Shown: in pieces, positions 1-9,614 of the stretch
How positions within the stretch are numbered: the first letter of the stretch is position 1
Layout of the letters: every line of letters starts with the position of its first letter
Source: Variovorax dokdonensis
GTDB lineage: Bacteria > Pseudomonadota > Gammaproteobacteria > Burkholderiales > Burkholderiaceae_C
Length of the DNA: 64,000 bases
Direction of reading: 5' to 3'
NCBI RefSeq assembly: GCF_030316895.1
Contig: NZ_JASZYV010000001.1
Span: 992,001-1,056,000 of the forward strand
Notes under the pieces: generated by a model
What the model was told of the DNA's origin: nothing
Databases searched by the model: none
What the model saw: the letters and a program-made list of their open reading frames with translations, nothing else
Made by a program: the position numbers and the translations under genes

Positions 1-129
1 GCGCGGTGCGACCGAGACCCAGCGGCTTTCCATACGAAATGCATAGACGCCGAACAACGCGATGCCGAACGTCGCGGCCAGCGCAAGGTAAAGCGCGAAG
101 CGAAGCGAGATGGTGATCCAGTCCTCCAC
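1..129 (-). CDS. copD: Copper resistance protein CopD, N-terminal fragment
   Basis: Partial gene running off the left edge; 43 codons are visible. It begins at a GTG (129-127) only 6 bases after the copC stop, so it is very likely translated with copC. The visible residues form one hydrophobic membrane segment starting VEDWITISLRFALYLALAA, as expected for the first helix of CopD, an inner-membrane protein thought to work with periplasmic CopC in copper import or handling. The identification rests mainly on position after copC plus this helix; the rest of the protein cannot be seen. Confidence 0.75.
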   Translation of the reverse strand, partial: MEDWITISLRFALYLALAATFGIALFGVYAFRMESRWVSVAPR

Positions 130-135
130 GAGGGC

Positions 136-522
136 TCATTTCACCTTGAAGGTCAGCCGGCCTGTTACCGGATGGGTGTCGGAAGAGACCGCGCGCCAAT
201 CCACCCTGTAGTCGCCGGCGCCCAGAGAACTGTTCGGCCTGATGACCATCGTCTTACCGTCTCCCGCGGCGGCGACGCTGACCCCAACCTTCATCGCGCC
301 GTGATCCGGCATGCCGGGCATCCCGGTCATCGTCAGCGTCGCGCCTGAGAACTGCGCAGTCAGCGTCTCAGAGAACTTCAGTTCGATGGCGGCAGGCGCC
401 GCCACTTCAGACTTGTCGGCAGGAGAACTTGAGAGCAGTTCCGGGTGGGCAAACGCCGCGGTGGCGAACATCGCGGCGGCGACCGCTATGGCCGCACCAA
501 CGTAGGTACGTGAATACTTCAT
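136..522 (-). CDS. copC: Copper resistance protein CopC (periplasmic copper chaperone)
   Basis: 128 aa. CopC is a small periplasmic beta-barrel that binds copper. The start at 522 is chosen because AAAGGA precedes it and it gives a clean signal peptide (MKYSRTYVGAAIAVAAAMF... cut after AFA), leaving a mature N-terminus beginning HPELLSSSPAD. That N-terminal His is the classic Cu(II) ligand of CopC. The Met-rich stretch MTGMPGMPDHGAM and the late His in SSDTHPVTG are other expected ligands. An upstream in-frame ATG at 639 would add 39 residues before the signal peptide and overlap the DUF411 gene, so it is rejected. Fourth gene of the copA-copB-DUF411-copC-copD run. Confidence 0.9.
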   Translation of the reverse strand: MKYSRTYVGAAIAVAAAMFATAAFAHPELLSSSPADKSEVAAPAAIELKFSETLTAQFSGATLTMTGMPGMPDHGAMKVGVSVAAAGDGKTMVIRPNSSLGAGDYRVDWRAVSSDTHPVTGRLTFKVK

Positions 523-613
523 GGTGAATCCTTTGTTTGTTGGTAGGGGAATGAGGGTTGCGTAACGACCCGGGTGCCCGACGGTGTCGTGCGAATCCGC
601 TGAGACGCTTCGG

Positions 614-1189
614 TCAACGGTACGAACGGTAGACTTCACTGGTCCCGTTCTTCTGAATCAAAAGGACGTCGTAGGGGTCATTGCGCCCACCGTAGGCGGG
701 ACCGTCCATTCCCGGAGAGCCAACCGGCATGCCAGGGACGGCGAGGCCCCGCGCGTTGGGGGCCTGTCTCAAAAGGCGTTTGATCTCATCGGCAGGCACG
801 TGGCCCTCCAATGCGTAGGCACCGACCGAAGCGGTGTGGCACGAACCGTACTGGCGGGGAATGCCCAGGGACGCCCGTGCAACGTTGTTGCCCTCATCAG
901 CGATTTCCACCTGGAAGCCTTCCCTCTTGAGGTAGGCAATCCAGTCGTTGCAGCATCCGCAGTTTGGATCCTTCCAGACCCTCACGACTTGGTTGTGCGT
1001 CTCGGCCATGCCGGTAGCCGCCACGGATGCCAGCAGCACGCCAGAAAGGCAGCGGAGCACTGCAGCCCAAATGCTCGCCGCGTCGCGCCGTCGCTGCCGC
1101 TGCCGCAGAGCGAGGGCCGTGCCGGGACGCCAATCGTTCGAGAGTGATCGAGCGGCGGAGACTGTGGAGATGGGGCGCGCTTTCTTCAT
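614..1189 (-). CDS. DUF411 metal-binding protein
   Basis: 191 aa as drawn. The C-terminal ~130 residues match the DUF411 family: WKDPNCGCCNDW with a CxCC-like metal site, IPRQYGSCHTA, EGHVPADEIKRLL and the terminal GLAVPGMPVGSPGM block. DUF411 proteins are small secreted proteins often found in copper and silver loci and are presumed to bind metal; no enzymatic role is established. Residues ~40-62 (VLRCLSGVLLASVAATGMA) look like a signal peptide, so the true start may be a GTG or ATG inside the drawn N-terminus. No good ribosome binding site is seen at 1189. Lies between copB and copC in the same orientation. Confidence 0.8.
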   Translation of the reverse strand: MKKARPISTVSAARSLSNDWRPGTALALRQRQRRRDAASIWAAVLRCLSGVLLASVAATGMAETHNQVVRVWKDPNCGCCNDWIAYLKREGFQVEIADEGNNVARASLGIPRQYGSCHTASVGAYALEGHVPADEIKRLLRQAPNARGLAVPGMPVGSPGMDGPAYGGRNDPYDVLLIQKNGTSEVYRSYR

Positions 1190-1239
1190 GGAGGTCCAAT
1201 GAGCTGCAGGTCTTGCATGAGCATGGCAGGAAAACGTTG

Positions 1240-2229
1240 TCAGAACCAGAAGCGAACACCGGCCACGAAGCGTGTCTGCTGTGCTCGTCCGCCATCGGCC
1301 CGAACATAGTCAGCCGTCGTGCCGAACGATCCAGCGCGCTCGATGCCGGCGTATGGTGCAAACTGACGGCTGATTTCATACCTCAACCTCAGTCCGGCGG
1401 ACGCCTCTGCCAGGCCGCTGCCGATCCGCCGCTCAGGGTCGTCGCTGCCGTAGAACTGCATTTCGATCTTCGGTTCGAGGATCAGTCTTTGCGTGATCAG
1501 CAGTTCGTAACTTGCTTCGAGCCGAAGGGCCGTCCTGCCACCGTTGCTGACATAGGCCGTGGCGTCTAACTCGAACCAGTAAGGGGCCAAGCCCTGAATT
1601 CCGAAGGCCAACCATTGGCGACTGGGGCCTTCGCCATTGTCCAGTCGAACTCCGAGCTGAGCGTCCCAGTACGACGCGATGGCATGGCCCCAGAGCAGTT
1701 CTGTACGCGACTCTTCCAGCTTGCCATCGGCGACATCGCCTTCTGCCTTCACGACCACACGGTTGTAGGTCGTGCCGTACCAGCCCTGAAGATCGTAGCC
1801 CATGCTGTCCTCGCCCTTGCGTGCGAACCGCTGCTCCAGTGTCTCGCCGAGAAGCGCACCGAAGTGGTGCTCGTCGGCCAGCATCAGACGGGGAACCCCA
1901 GGCACCGCGTAGTCCCCTTCCCCAAGCTTCAGGCCGTTGGAATAGGCATGCGGGTCGCGCGCATCCACAGGGGCCGAACCGCCCTGCATCTTCATGTCGC
2001 CGTGTTCCATTGCCGGAGCCGGAGCCGGGGCTGCGGATGAGGCGGAGGCCGCCTCATGTCCGTCGTGTGGAACCGTCGCCGCGGGCGCGGCAGGCGCCTG
2101 CGGCTGCGCCGCAGTTGCGCCATAGTGCGCACGATGATCTTTGGGCGTGACCCCTTGAGCTCGGGCGTTCACAGCAAACATGGAGGCAACAAGCACGGCC
2201 AGCGCCGGCAGATGTCCTGGATTGAACAT
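1240..2229 (-). CDS. copB: Copper resistance protein CopB (outer membrane)
   Basis: 329 aa. CopB/PcoB is an outer-membrane beta-barrel that sequesters or passes copper. After a signal peptide (MFNPGHLPALAVLVASMFAVNARA) comes a His/Met/Ala-rich linker (MEHGDMKMQGG), then the barrel domain with alternating aromatic strands (ELLWGHAIASYWDAQLGVR, PYWFELDATAYVSNGGR) ending in ...FVAGVRFWF, a typical C-terminal Phe for barrel assembly. Start 2229 has AGGAA 7 bases upstream and puts the signal peptide at the N-terminus. A GTG at 2259 overlapping the copA stop would add 10 residues and cannot be excluded. It follows copA directly. Confidence 0.9.
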   Translation of the reverse strand: MFNPGHLPALAVLVASMFAVNARAQGVTPKDHRAHYGATAAQPQAPAAPAATVPHDGHEAASASSAAPAPAPAMEHGDMKMQGGSAPVDARDPHAYSNGLKLGEGDYAVPGVPRLMLADEHHFGALLGETLEQRFARKGEDSMGYDLQGWYGTTYNRVVVKAEGDVADGKLEESRTELLWGHAIASYWDAQLGVRLDNGEGPSRQWLAFGIQGLAPYWFELDATAYVSNGGRTALRLEASYELLITQRLILEPKIEMQFYGSDDPERRIGSGLAEASAGLRLRYEISRQFAPYAGIERAGSFGTTADYVRADGGRAQQTRFVAGVRFWF

Positions 2230-2255
2230 TTGGGTGTTCCTGTTCTGGCTTGGGC

Positions 2256-4145
2256 TCACGACACCACGACCTCGCGGAACATACCTGCGTCCATGTGAAA
2301 CATCAGATGGCAGTGCCAGGCCCAGCGTCCGAGCGCGTCGGCCGTCACGAGGAAGCTGATGCGCTGCGCAGGCTGCACGGACAATGTGTGTCGGCGCGCG
2401 AGGAACTTCCCGTCAGCACTCTCCAGCTCGCTCCACATGCCATGCAAGTGCATGGGATGCGTCATCATCGTGTCGTTGTGCAGGATGACCCGAAGCCGCT
2501 CGTTGTGGCGGAAGTGCACGGGCGTGGAATTGCCGAACTCAAGCCCGTCGAGCGACCAGGTGTAGCGCTCCATGTTTCCGGTCAGGTGCAATTCGACTTC
2601 GCGCCCAGGCCCACGGCTGTCCATGGGCCCACCCGGCGTGTGCAAGTCGGCAAGCGTCAGCACCCGACGTCCGTTGTTGCGTAGGCCGATGCCAGGGTCA
2701 TCCAGATTGGTACGCGCCATATCGACACGCATGTCGGTGCTAGCGCCGTACTCAGTTCGTGCATGGCGCGCGCGGGCCGAGGGCACTGCGAGACCGTCCG
2801 ATGCAGCGGCGTGCTTGCTGTGATCCATGGCCATCGCACCGTGATTTATGCCTTGCATGGCACCATGATTCATGCCGCCCATGGAGCCGTGGTTGATGGC
2901 GGGCACGGCGCTGTGATCCTTCCCACTCATGCCGGTCATGCCGGTCATGCCGGTCATCTCCATGTCGTCGCTGGCTGAAGGACCATGGTTCATGCCGCCC
3001 ATCATGTCGGCCATGGTCAGCCACTGCGCCGGATCGAGCGCGGGGACAGGTGCCTGCAGGCCTTCGCGTACGGCCAGCGTGGCGCGCGCGTAGCCAGTCC
3101 TGTCCATCGCCTGAGCAAAGATCGTGTAGGCGTCGTCTCGGGGCTCGACGATCGCATCGATTGTCTCTCCGGGGCCGAAGCGAAACTCGTCCACTGTGAT
3201 CGGCTCAACGTCCACTCCGTCGACATGCACGACTTTCAGCCTCAGGCCGGGAATACGCACGTCATAGAAGGTGTTGCCAGCGCCATTGACCATGCGCAGC
3301 CGCACGCGATCGCCAGCCTTGAACAGAGCGGTCCAATTGCCGGCCGGCGCTACGCCATTGGCAAGATAGGTCAAAGTCTTCGCGGAGAGGTCGGCCAAGT
3401 CGGTCGGGCTCATGCGCATCTCGTTCCACATCTTGCGCTTGGCCAACGCCGCTTGCAGTCCATCTTGGGACACGTCACGGAAGAAATCGATGGCGGTGGG
3501 TTGGTTGTAGTTGTAGTAGTCGCCCTGCGCCTTGAGCTTGCTCAGGACTCGCATCGGGTCTTCGTCGGTCCAGTCCGAGAAGAGAACGACATGGTCCCGG
3601 TCGGCCTGGATGGTTTGAGGCCCGGCCGGATCGATGATGATGGCGCCATACATGCCGGTCATTTCCTGAAATCCGGAATGGGAGTGGTACCAGTAGGAGC
3701 CGCTTTGCTGGACCTTGAAGCGGTAGGTGAAGGTCTCCCCGGGCGCGATGCCTTTGAAGCTGATCCCCGGAACGCCGTCCATCTGGAAGGGCAAGATGAT
3801 CCCGTGCCAGTGAATCGAGGTTGCCTCGGGCAAGCGGTTCGTCACACGGATCGTCACCTCTTCGCCCTCGCGCCAGCGCAAGGTCGGCGCCGGCAGCGAC
3901 CCGTTGATCGTCGTGGCGATGCCAGGTTGGCCGGTAAAGTTAACTGGAGTCTGGGCGATCACCAAGTCGAACGTGTTGCCGCGCAGAACGGGCGCCGTGC
4001 CACGGCTGAGACGCTCAGTTTGGGCGAGAGCCTTCATGGCCGGCAGCGACAGGCTGCCGAGAACGCCGCCAGCGGCCAGCCCCTGGACGAATCGGCGCCT
4101 GCTCAAGTTGGCCATCGGGAAGGGAAGTGTGTTTGGAGCTGCCAT
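2256..4145 (-). CDS. copA: Multicopper oxidase CopA, Tat-exported
   Basis: 629 aa, usual length for the CopA/PcoA family. It is a periplasmic multicopper oxidase thought to oxidise Cu(I) and bind copper. N-terminus carries a twin-arginine signal (SRRRFVQG, then a hydrophobic stretch to KALA). Copper-site motifs are all present: [30 protein letters not shown] and the C-terminal [13 protein letters not shown]. Between domains 2 and 3 (about bases 2820-3010) lies a Met/His-rich stretch with repeated MTGM and NHGxM units, a probable extra copper-binding loop. Start 4145 is preferred; 4115 (directly before the RR motif) and GTG 4277 are alternatives. First gene of the minus-strand copper operon, divergent from copR. 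Confidence 0.93.
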   Translation of the reverse strand: MAAPNTLPFPMANLSRRRFVQGLAAGGVLGSLSLPAMKALAQTERLSRGTAPVLRGNTFDLVIAQTPVNFTGQPGIATTINGSLPAPTLRWREGEEVTIRVTNRLPEATSIHWHGIILPFQMDGVPGISFKGIAPGETFTYRFKVQQSGSYWYHSHSGFQEMTGMYGAIIIDPAGPQTIQADRDHVVLFSDWTDEDPMRVLSKLKAQGDYYNYNQPTAIDFFRDVSQDGLQAALAKRKMWNEMRMSPTDLADLSAKTLTYLANGVAPAGNWTALFKAGDRVRLRMVNGAGNTFYDVRIPGLRLKVVHVDGVDVEPITVDEFRFGPGETIDAIVEPRDDAYTIFAQAMDRTGYARATLAVREGLQAPVPALDPAQWLTMADMMGGMNHGPSASDDMEMTGMTGMTGMSGKDHSAVPAINHGSMGGMNHGAMQGINHGAMAMDHSKHAAASDGLAVPSARARHARTEYGASTDMRVDMARTNLDDPGIGLRNNGRRVLTLADLHTPGGPMDSRGPGREVELHLTGNMERYTWSLDGLEFGNSTPVHFRHNERLRVILHNDTMMTHPMHLHGMWSELESADGKFLARRHTLSVQPAQRISFLVTADALGRWAWHCHLMFHMDAGMFREVVVS

Positions 4146-4395
4146 GTCGATTTTCTTTTCGATGTCGTTGCGAGCGGCACTGCCTTTTGGCGCCTTCAAG
4201 GACGCCTGCCGTCGCGCATCGGGGAGCACCTTAAGGAGCCGGCGCTTTCCCTCGAATGACCCGCGCATTACATTCACGCAACGTTGGCGTCATCTTCTCG
4301 GAAGGTTGATTTCGGTAAGGTCGTTCGCCCTGCGTGACTGGGTGACCGCCGGGGCCTCATCTCCCATGCAGGGTCGCATAGGCAAAGGGAAAACG
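4146..4395. promoter_or_regulatory. Divergent copA / copR intergenic region
   Basis: The 250 bases between the divergent copA and copR starts must carry both promoters. An ATTACA half-site (4267-4272) resembles one arm of the published cop box (ATTACA-N4-TGTAAT), but no matching second arm was found. GAATG (from 4254) and CATTC (to 4275) also form a loose inverted pair around it. Presence of a CopR operator is inferred from gene arrangement, not demonstrated. Confidence 0.3.
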
Positions 4396-5079
4396 ATGAA
4401 GCTGCTGGTCGTCGAGGATGAGAACAAAACAGCCGACTACGTGCGGCAAGGACTGACTGAAGCCGGGTTTGTCGTGGACCTGGCTCGCAACGGCTTGGAT
4501 GGCCATCACATGGCCATGAATGAGTCCTACGACCTCGTCGTGCTGGATGTGATGCTTCCTGATGTGGACGGCTGGCGAATCGTTCAGGCCCTGCGCCAAG
4601 CCGGCAAGCAGATGCCCGTCCTGTTCCTCACTGCGCGAGGCAGCGTCGACGACCGGGTCCGGGGACTGGAGTTGGGCGCGGACGACTATCTGGTCAAGCC
4701 GTTCGCCTTCTCCGAACTACTTGCGCGAGTACGCACGCTGCTCAGGCGCGGGCAATCTCCCGCACAACCCGATCAGGTGCAGATTGCGGATCTGGTGCTT
4801 GATCTTGCTCGACGACGTGCGACTCGCCGCGGCCAACGCATCAGCCTGACCCACAAGGAGTTCGCGCTTCTCGAACTGCTGGCCCGCCGGAAAGGAGAGG
4901 TCTTGCCAAGATCGTTGATCGCCTCGCAGATCTGGGATATGAACTTCGACAGCGACAGTAACGTCATTGACGTCGCCATCCGGCGCCTTCGCGCAAAGAT
5001 CGACGACGCTTTTGAACCGAAACTCATCCAAACAGTGCGGGGAATGGGCTACACCCTGGAGCCGCCAGATGGTGAGTAG
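4396..5079 (+). CDS. copR: Heavy-metal response regulator (CopR/CusR type)
   Basis: 227 aa, OmpR/PhoB family. The receiver domain (1-115) has the acidic pair in VVEDEN, phospho-acceptor D51 ([15 protein letters not shown]) and conserved K101 (DDYLVKPF). The C-terminal winged helix (130-225) has [20 protein letters not shown] and the recognition region [15 protein letters not shown]. This is the pattern of CopR/CusR/IrlR regulators, which bind cop promoters when phosphorylated by their sensor. Start 4396 is preceded by AAAGGGAAAACG. The open frame runs further upstream but without homology. Stop overlaps the sensor kinase start by 11 bases, implying translational coupling. Confidence 0.92.
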   Translation: MKLLVVEDENKTADYVRQGLTEAGFVVDLARNGLDGHHMAMNESYDLVVLDVMLPDVDGWRIVQALRQAGKQMPVLFLTARGSVDDRVRGLELGADDYLVKPFAFSELLARVRTLLRRGQSPAQPDQVQIADLVLDLARRRATRRGQRISLTHKEFALLELLARRKGEVLPRSLIASQIWDMNFDSDSNVIDVAIRRLRAKIDDAFEPKLIQTVRGMGYTLEPPDGE

Positions 5080-6511
5080 GACCGGCATCAAGTCGGCGCG
5101 GCCGGCATCCCTGTCCTTGCGCGTGACGATGCTCGTGGGAGTATCAACGTTGCTTGTGTTTCTCGCTTTCAGTTGGCTTGTAGCTCGGGCGATGGAGCAA
5201 CACTTTGCCGATCAGGACGCAGGGGAACTACAGGCAATCGCAGAGGCCGTGCTCGGCGTTCTTGCGCAGCGCGACAGAGAGGTTGGAGAAGATCAACTAC
5301 AGCAAGACCTGTCTGCCATCGGTGTGGGCCATCACGGCATCGCTTACAGCGTATTCGATGATGCAGGGCGGATCGTATTTCGTGGGGTCGGACCGGATCT
5401 CGGGCCAATCGCTCGCCAGCAAGCGCCAGTTCAGCGCATCGATTCGAACAATCTTGCCGTTTGGCATCTACAGGGCAAGACCTATCGCGGCGTTGTTCTC
5501 GGCACGGCAAGCCGTGCAAGTTCGAACAATCGAGACTATCGGGTCGTCGTGGCGATGGACATCGATTTTCATGTGGCCTTCCTGCGCAGCTTCAAGCACA
5601 TGCTGTGGCTTTCAACCGCGCTTCTCGCTTCGCTTGCCTTTCTTGCGGCCTGGCTGGCAGTCCAACTCGGGCATCGGCCCATACGCAAGGTTACCGAAGA
5701 CATCGGCGCCATTCGCTCGTCGCGACTCGACGCGCGGTTGGACCCCCTCGCCGTTCCCGTCGAACTACGGGACTTGGCAAACTCGTTTAATGAGATGCTC
5801 GGTCGGATCGAGGAAGGCTTTGAAAGGCTTTCAAACTTCTCTGCCGACATCGCCCACGAACTCCGCACGCCGCTAACCAACCTGACCATTCAGACACAGG
5901 TAGCGCTGAGTCAGCCACGGTCTCAGGAAGACTACCGAGAGGCGCTCTACTCCAACCTGGAGGAGTTCGAACGAATGGGGCGAATGATCGGTGACATGCT
6001 TTTTCTGGCCCAGACGGAGAACGATCCGAAGAATCTGCGGCTAGGCCCAGTTCGCATTGACGAATTGGTAGAAGTGTTGACGGACTACTTTGGGGCCCTG
6101 GCGGAAGAGGCCGGTGTCGAATTGCGCGCAGTGGGGAAGACAGGGCCTATTCAAGCGGATCGCGACATGATCATGCGGGCCATCGGAAACCTTGTATCGA
6201 ATGCCGTTCGCCACGCGGCGCGTGGCACTTCTGTCACTGTTCGACTTCGGCAGGACCATGGCCTCACCTTCATCAGTGTCGAAAACTGTGGGGAGATTGT
6301 TCCGCAAGAGCACCTTCCCAAGCTGTTTGATCGCTTCTATCAGGTGGACCCGTCGCGGCAACGCAAAAATGCCGGAGCGGGGCTGGGCTTGGCAATTGCG
6401 AAGTCGATCGTCGAGGCCCATGGTGGCACCGTTGCAGCCTTCTCTACAGAGACGCTGACTCGCTTCGAGTTGGTGCTGCCTCAAGAGACCCGAACGCATA
6501 CAACCTTGTGA
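5069..6511 (+). CDS. copS: Heavy-metal sensor histidine kinase (CopS/CusS type)
   Basis: 480 aa. Inner-membrane copper or silver sensor that phosphorylates the adjacent regulator. TM1 spans about 21-39 and TM2 about 178-200, with a periplasmic sensing domain of ~140 residues between them that contains few Met or His. A HAMP linker follows ([15 protein letters not shown]), then the HisKA dimerisation helix with phospho-acceptor H263 in [14 protein letters not shown], then the ATPase domain with N box ([12 protein letters not shown]), and G boxes ([30 protein letters not shown]). Start ATG 5069 lies inside the last codons of copR; a GTG directly after is an alternative. Usual length for the family. 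Confidence 0.92.
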   Translation: MVSRTGIKSARPASLSLRVTMLVGVSTLLVFLAFSWLVARAMEQHFADQDAGELQAIAEAVLGVLAQRDREVGEDQLQQDLSAIGVGHHGIAYSVFDDAGRIVFRGVGPDLGPIARQQAPVQRIDSNNLAVWHLQGKTYRGVVLGTASRASSNNRDYRVVVAMDIDFHVAFLRSFKHMLWLSTALLASLAFLAAWLAVQLGHRPIRKVTEDIGAIRSSRLDARLDPLAVPVELRDLANSFNEMLGRIEEGFERLSNFSADIAHELRTPLTNLTIQTQVALSQPRSQEDYREALYSNLEEFERMGRMIGDMLFLAQTENDPKNLRLGPVRIDELVEVLTDYFGALAEEAGVELRAVGKTGPIQADRDMIMRAIGNLVSNAVRHAARGTSVTVRLRQDHGLTFISVENCGEIVPQEHLPKLFDRFYQVDPSRQRKNAGAGLGLAIAKSIVEAHGGTVAAFSTETLTRFELVLPQETRTHTTL

Positions 6512-7561
6512 GTCGAAGGTTGGGGGGCAACCGCAAGGGCAATCACCCTGTCAGTGCCAAACTGCGAGCATCGCAATACGACTTGCCTCTTGGTCTGCAA
6601 ACGGTGGGGTAGCGGCCACTCAGATGGCGCTACGCGGATGGCCGTTCGTGGCCGACTGCGGCAGTTGGACGACCGTAGCAGGCGGCCCGATTCCGCCGGT
6701 CATGGGCTCTGCCAATGAAAACGAGCGAAGCCGGTTTTGTTGGCGGGCGGTCCTCCGAGCCTGGGTTCAATGCAAGCTAGGCCCATGGGCAATTAGCGGG
6801 CCGCTGGGGAATCTGGGGTGTTTTCCGGCGTCGCCGAGGCCCGCGCACTGTCTACGAAAGTCCGGGTCCAGTTCCCATATTTGGTTCAGTCAGCGCGCGG
6901 GCTGGGTGTGAGTGTACTGGCGTCATGTGCCGCAGCAGGCTATATGGCTACAGGAACGGGGTCTCAGGGCCTTCCCATCTATTGGGGCGCGCGACCCTTG
7001 GAAATCCTCAGGTTCACGGCTGTTTCGGGGATGGGCTCGCCGGCACTCGGCGACCACGGACTACGATGGCGGCCAGGTGGTCAGACGTGCAAACCGTTCT
7101 AACCACAACGCACACCCCGGACGGGACCTGCAATGGCTATCCCGATAGTCGCCCCATCCGGGGCATCCATCGCGCAACACCATGCCGGCAAAACATGGTG
7201 CTCGACAAACAGGAGGACCTTGCCCTCCGAGCCGCGCTGCGACTGCTTGCGCTGGCGCAGCAGCGCGTCGGGGCGCTATTCGAGGGATATTCGAACTTGC
7301 ACAAGAAATCGGTGGCCGGATGAGTGCCGCGCGCGCTCGGCGTTGGCACCCTTGAGCCCGTTCGGCCGCCGCCGGCCGGCCAAGCCGCTTCGGCACAGCG
7401 GCTGACATGGTCGATCGCCTTGACCTGCGACCGCTGGCGCAGCGCAAACACCGACGGCCCGTGGTGGCGCTTCCGGTGAGTCGCCCAGAGGTGCGGAGCC
7501 GACTCCGTTGCGAAAGGCAGTATTCAGCCAAACTCATGTGGCCATGAGACGGAGGGATTCG
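6512..7561. other. About 1 kb without a recognisable gene
   Basis: Several short open frames exist on both strands, but none has a ribosome binding site, signal peptide or familiar motif, and their residue make-up (Arg, Ser, Pro, Gly rich) is typical of non-coding GC-rich DNA. A small GGTTG-GGGGG-CAACC hairpin just after the copS stop could act as a weak terminator. The stretch may hold decayed remnants of mobile DNA at the boundary between the copper locus and the accessory genes to its right, but no insertion-sequence ends or repeats were found. Confidence 0.5.
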
Positions 7562-8251
7562 GTGGATCAATTGCCTGGCTGGGCCAATGCGGTCATCGCA
7601 ATCGGTGGTGCGATTGGAACGCTCGTGACGGCCGTCGCGACGTTCTTCTTGTGGCGAGTGACGAAAACGCTGGCGCGAGAAACCACCCGGATGGCAGAGG
7701 CCTCGGCCCAGCCCCATGTTGTGGCGACCTTGGCCCCCAATCGTTGGTCCATGATTCATTTCGACCTTCACGTCGACAACACCGGCAATGCCACTGCCTA
7801 CGATGTCATCCTTGCCTTTGAACCTCCTTTGATCGGCGGGGAAGGGCGCGGACATGCCTCTGAAGTGCCATTCCAAAAGATCAGCGTCCTGAAGCCCGGC
7901 CAGGGGCTATCCAGCTATCTGAGCGAGTATCGATTGCTGGACGGAAAGAGCTTTCGTGTGTCCATCAGCTGGAAGCGTGATGCCGCGCGGGCCGAGCGCC
8001 AGCACAACGAGTACACCCTCAGCATTGCGGATCACGACGGGACCGTCCGCCTTGGCGACGAGCCGCTCCTTGAGATCGCCAAGCACATTGGGAAGCTGGA
8101 GGCGAGCTTGTCGCCAGTTGCGCGGGGATCGCGGCGCGCCGAGGTCGATGTGTTCATGAGCCTGGATAGGCTGCGTGAGCGCCGCAACCTCGAACGAAAA
8201 CGTCGAGAGTGGAAACGGCGCCAGGAGGAGAAAAAAGACTCTGGCATTTGA
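7562..8251 (+). CDS. Hypothetical membrane-anchored protein
   Basis: 229 aa. Not recognised as a named family. One N-terminal membrane segment (about residues 6-29, WANAVIAIGGAIGTLVTAVA), then a soluble domain of ~160 residues (ARETTRMAEASAQPHVVATL, then a beta-rich stretch with DNTGNATAYDV) and a highly charged C-terminus (RERRNLERKRREWKRRQ). The layout of one TM, a short coiled linker and a beta-sandwich-like domain with a DNTGNATAYDV motif is common among uncharacterised proteobacterial proteins. Start GTG 7562 is chosen because GGAGGG lies 5 bases upstream; ATGs at 7508 and 7544 would place extra basic residues before the membrane segment. Alone in its orientation after a long gap; no functional link is visible. 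Confidence 0.7.
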   Translation: MDQLPGWANAVIAIGGAIGTLVTAVATFFLWRVTKTLARETTRMAEASAQPHVVATLAPNRWSMIHFDLHVDNTGNATAYDVILAFEPPLIGGEGRGHASEVPFQKISVLKPGQGLSSYLSEYRLLDGKSFRVSISWKRDAARAERQHNEYTLSIADHDGTVRLGDEPLLEIAKHIGKLEASLSPVARGSRRAEVDVFMSLDRLRERRNLERKRREWKRRQEEKKDSGI

Positions 8252-8359
8252 GGCTCGTTCATCTGCAGACGATGCGGGGACCATCGTCTCGGCAGTTCTC
8301 CCGTCGGTGCCAATCACCCGGGATCGCCCAGATACTGGCGTCAGCGAGGGGCAGCGGCA

Positions 8360-8503
8360 ATGGCTAGCGAGAACCTGTCAAAACTCGACATTGACGCTTC
8401 AGCCAAACTCCAGCCACGCCGCTCGCCCTTCGCCCGCCTCGCACGGCTTGGGCGCCCGTCTGCATACGCCGGCGCAGAGCTCCTGATTCGCGATGGCAGG
8501 TGA
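8360..8503 (+). CDS. Possible small protein, 47 aa
   Basis: Short open frame MASENLSKLDIDASAKLQPR..., ending ELLIRDGR. GAGGGG lies 9 bases upstream of the ATG, and the frame ends 28 bases before the start of the next small gene, so the two could be cotranscribed. No motif is recognised. It may be a real micro-protein or a chance frame. Confidence 0.3.
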   Translation: MASENLSKLDIDASAKLQPRRSPFARLARLGRPSAYAGAELLIRDGR

Positions 8504-8531
8504 TATCGTCGCCCCTTCAGTGAGGTTGAAC

Positions 8532-8810
8532 ATGGGCGGAGAACCATTTTCCGGCGACGCTGATGTGCCGTCGCTCCGGCCACCACTTGGCTGGAGGGCG
8601 TCGATCAAGGTGACCCAGGACAGGCAAGGGACCTGGGGTGGCCAGGTGGAGCTTTTTGAGGGCGACAAATTGCGGTGCCGCATGAGCCTGTCCGGTGTCG
8701 GCAGAGACGAGGCTTCCGCGGTACAGGCCTGCCACGGTCGCATTGCGCAATGGCTGTCGGACTACGTGACTCGCCCGCATTCCGGCGATTCTGGGTTTGC
8801 TCAGCTGTAG
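8532..8810 (+). CDS. Hypothetical small protein, 92 aa
   Basis: Soluble protein with central strands (GWRASIKVTQDRQGTWGGQVELFEGDKL) and a C-terminal helix ending in VTRPHSGDSGFAQL. A similar ending (RPHSGDSGF) occurs, from memory, in small uncharacterised Burkholderiales proteins; this was not checked. The start at 8532 has GAGG 7 bases upstream; an in-frame ATG at 8493 lacks a site and would overlap the preceding micro-ORF. No function can be assigned. Confidence 0.6.
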   Translation: MGGEPFSGDADVPSLRPPLGWRASIKVTQDRQGTWGGQVELFEGDKLRCRMSLSGVGRDEASAVQACHGRIAQWLSDYVTRPHSGDSGFAQL

Positions 8811-8916
8811 GGGCCTGGCTTGACGGTCAAGGCTTCACACCATCGTTCTCGTCCAATGAAGGGGTGAGGTAAGTTTGTGGCTGGAAGTACCATTGAGGCT
8901 TGTGGAGATTGACACA

Positions 8917-9012
8917 ATGAGCAACCGAGTGCCTGTGTTTAAGGATTGGAAGCCAGTTTCCCCAATGCCGCCTGCTGCGCCAGCGCCAGCTCCGGCGCCC
9001 GCGCCGAAGTAG
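8917..9012 (+). CDS. Possible 31-aa proline/alanine-rich micro-protein
   Basis: MSNRVPVFKDWKPVSPMPP followed by a Pro-Ala repeat (PAPAPAPAP) and a final Lys. GGAG sits 10 bases upstream. It ends 7 bases before the next gene, a small two-TM protein, so the pair would form a tight operon. The ordered N-terminal half (VPVFKDWKPVSP) and the alternating Pro-Ala tail look more like a real peptide than random sequence. No function is assigned. Confidence 0.4.
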   Translation: MSNRVPVFKDWKPVSPMPPAAPAPAPAPAPK

Positions 9013-9019
9013 GCCGCCT

Positions 9020-9493
9020 ATGGCGGACGGGCCTCCGGTTCGACTTCATGGGCACGCGCTTATGGAAGTCAGATTCGCTGTTTGCTATGGCGAATTGAAT
9101 GAGCGGTTCTGGAGTCAATTCGACACGCTCCTCACTGTCGTCCAAGCCATCTCGGGATCGCTGGCACTTGCCGGGGTGTTTGTCCCAGGGGGGGCGCTCA
9201 CGGCACTTGCCGGTGTGGTGTTGGCGGCAATCAGCGGTGTCCAGGCTGGCTTGAAGCCGCGCGAGCGCTCGATTGCATTTCGGGATGCGCGCCGTCAGTT
9301 CGAGGACCTGAACATGGACGCCGCAAGACTCGATCTCGCGACGTTGGATCGAAGGTTGGAGACACTGCGGCGCGATGCTCCGCGTGGGTTCCAATCGCTG
9401 CTTCGACCTGCAGAACATCAAGCCCTGCGCCAGCATGGTTACCCTGGCCTCACTCTGACCCGCTGGGAGCGCTTCATGTGCTTCTGTGCCTAG
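9020..9493 (+). CDS. Small hypothetical protein with two membrane helices
   Basis: 157 aa. Residues ~38-72 form two closely spaced hydrophobic helices (LLTVVQAISGSLALAGVFV, then GGALTALAGVVLAAISGV), flanked by an N-terminal amphipathic segment (CYGELNERFWSQFD) and a C-terminal helical region rich in Arg, Asp and Leu (FEDLNMDAARLDLATLDRRL). This resembles the general layout of SLATT-type two-helix effector domains or of small phage membrane proteins, but no diagnostic motif proves either. The start is uncertain: 9020 and 9062 are both possible and neither has a good ribosome site. Preceded after 7 bases by a Pro-rich micro-ORF. Confidence 0.55.
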   Translation: MADGPPVRLHGHALMEVRFAVCYGELNERFWSQFDTLLTVVQAISGSLALAGVFVPGGALTALAGVVLAAISGVQAGLKPRERSIAFRDARRQFEDLNMDAARLDLATLDRRLETLRRDAPRGFQSLLRPAEHQALRQHGYPGLTLTRWERFMCFCA

Positions 9494-9614
9494 AGCAGTT
9501 GATTGGCGGCGCGAGGCCCCGCTATCTTCCGCGCGCGCTGAGCATTGGATCCAGGTGGTCCGCCACAGACTGGCCCAGCGCGGCCAATCGTCGAGGCGCG
9601 GCTAGCATTCGCGT

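Noticed and set aside
6620..7320. Several 70-130 codon frames in the gene-less kilobase
   Set aside because: No start signals, motifs or consistent codon use; treated as non-coding.
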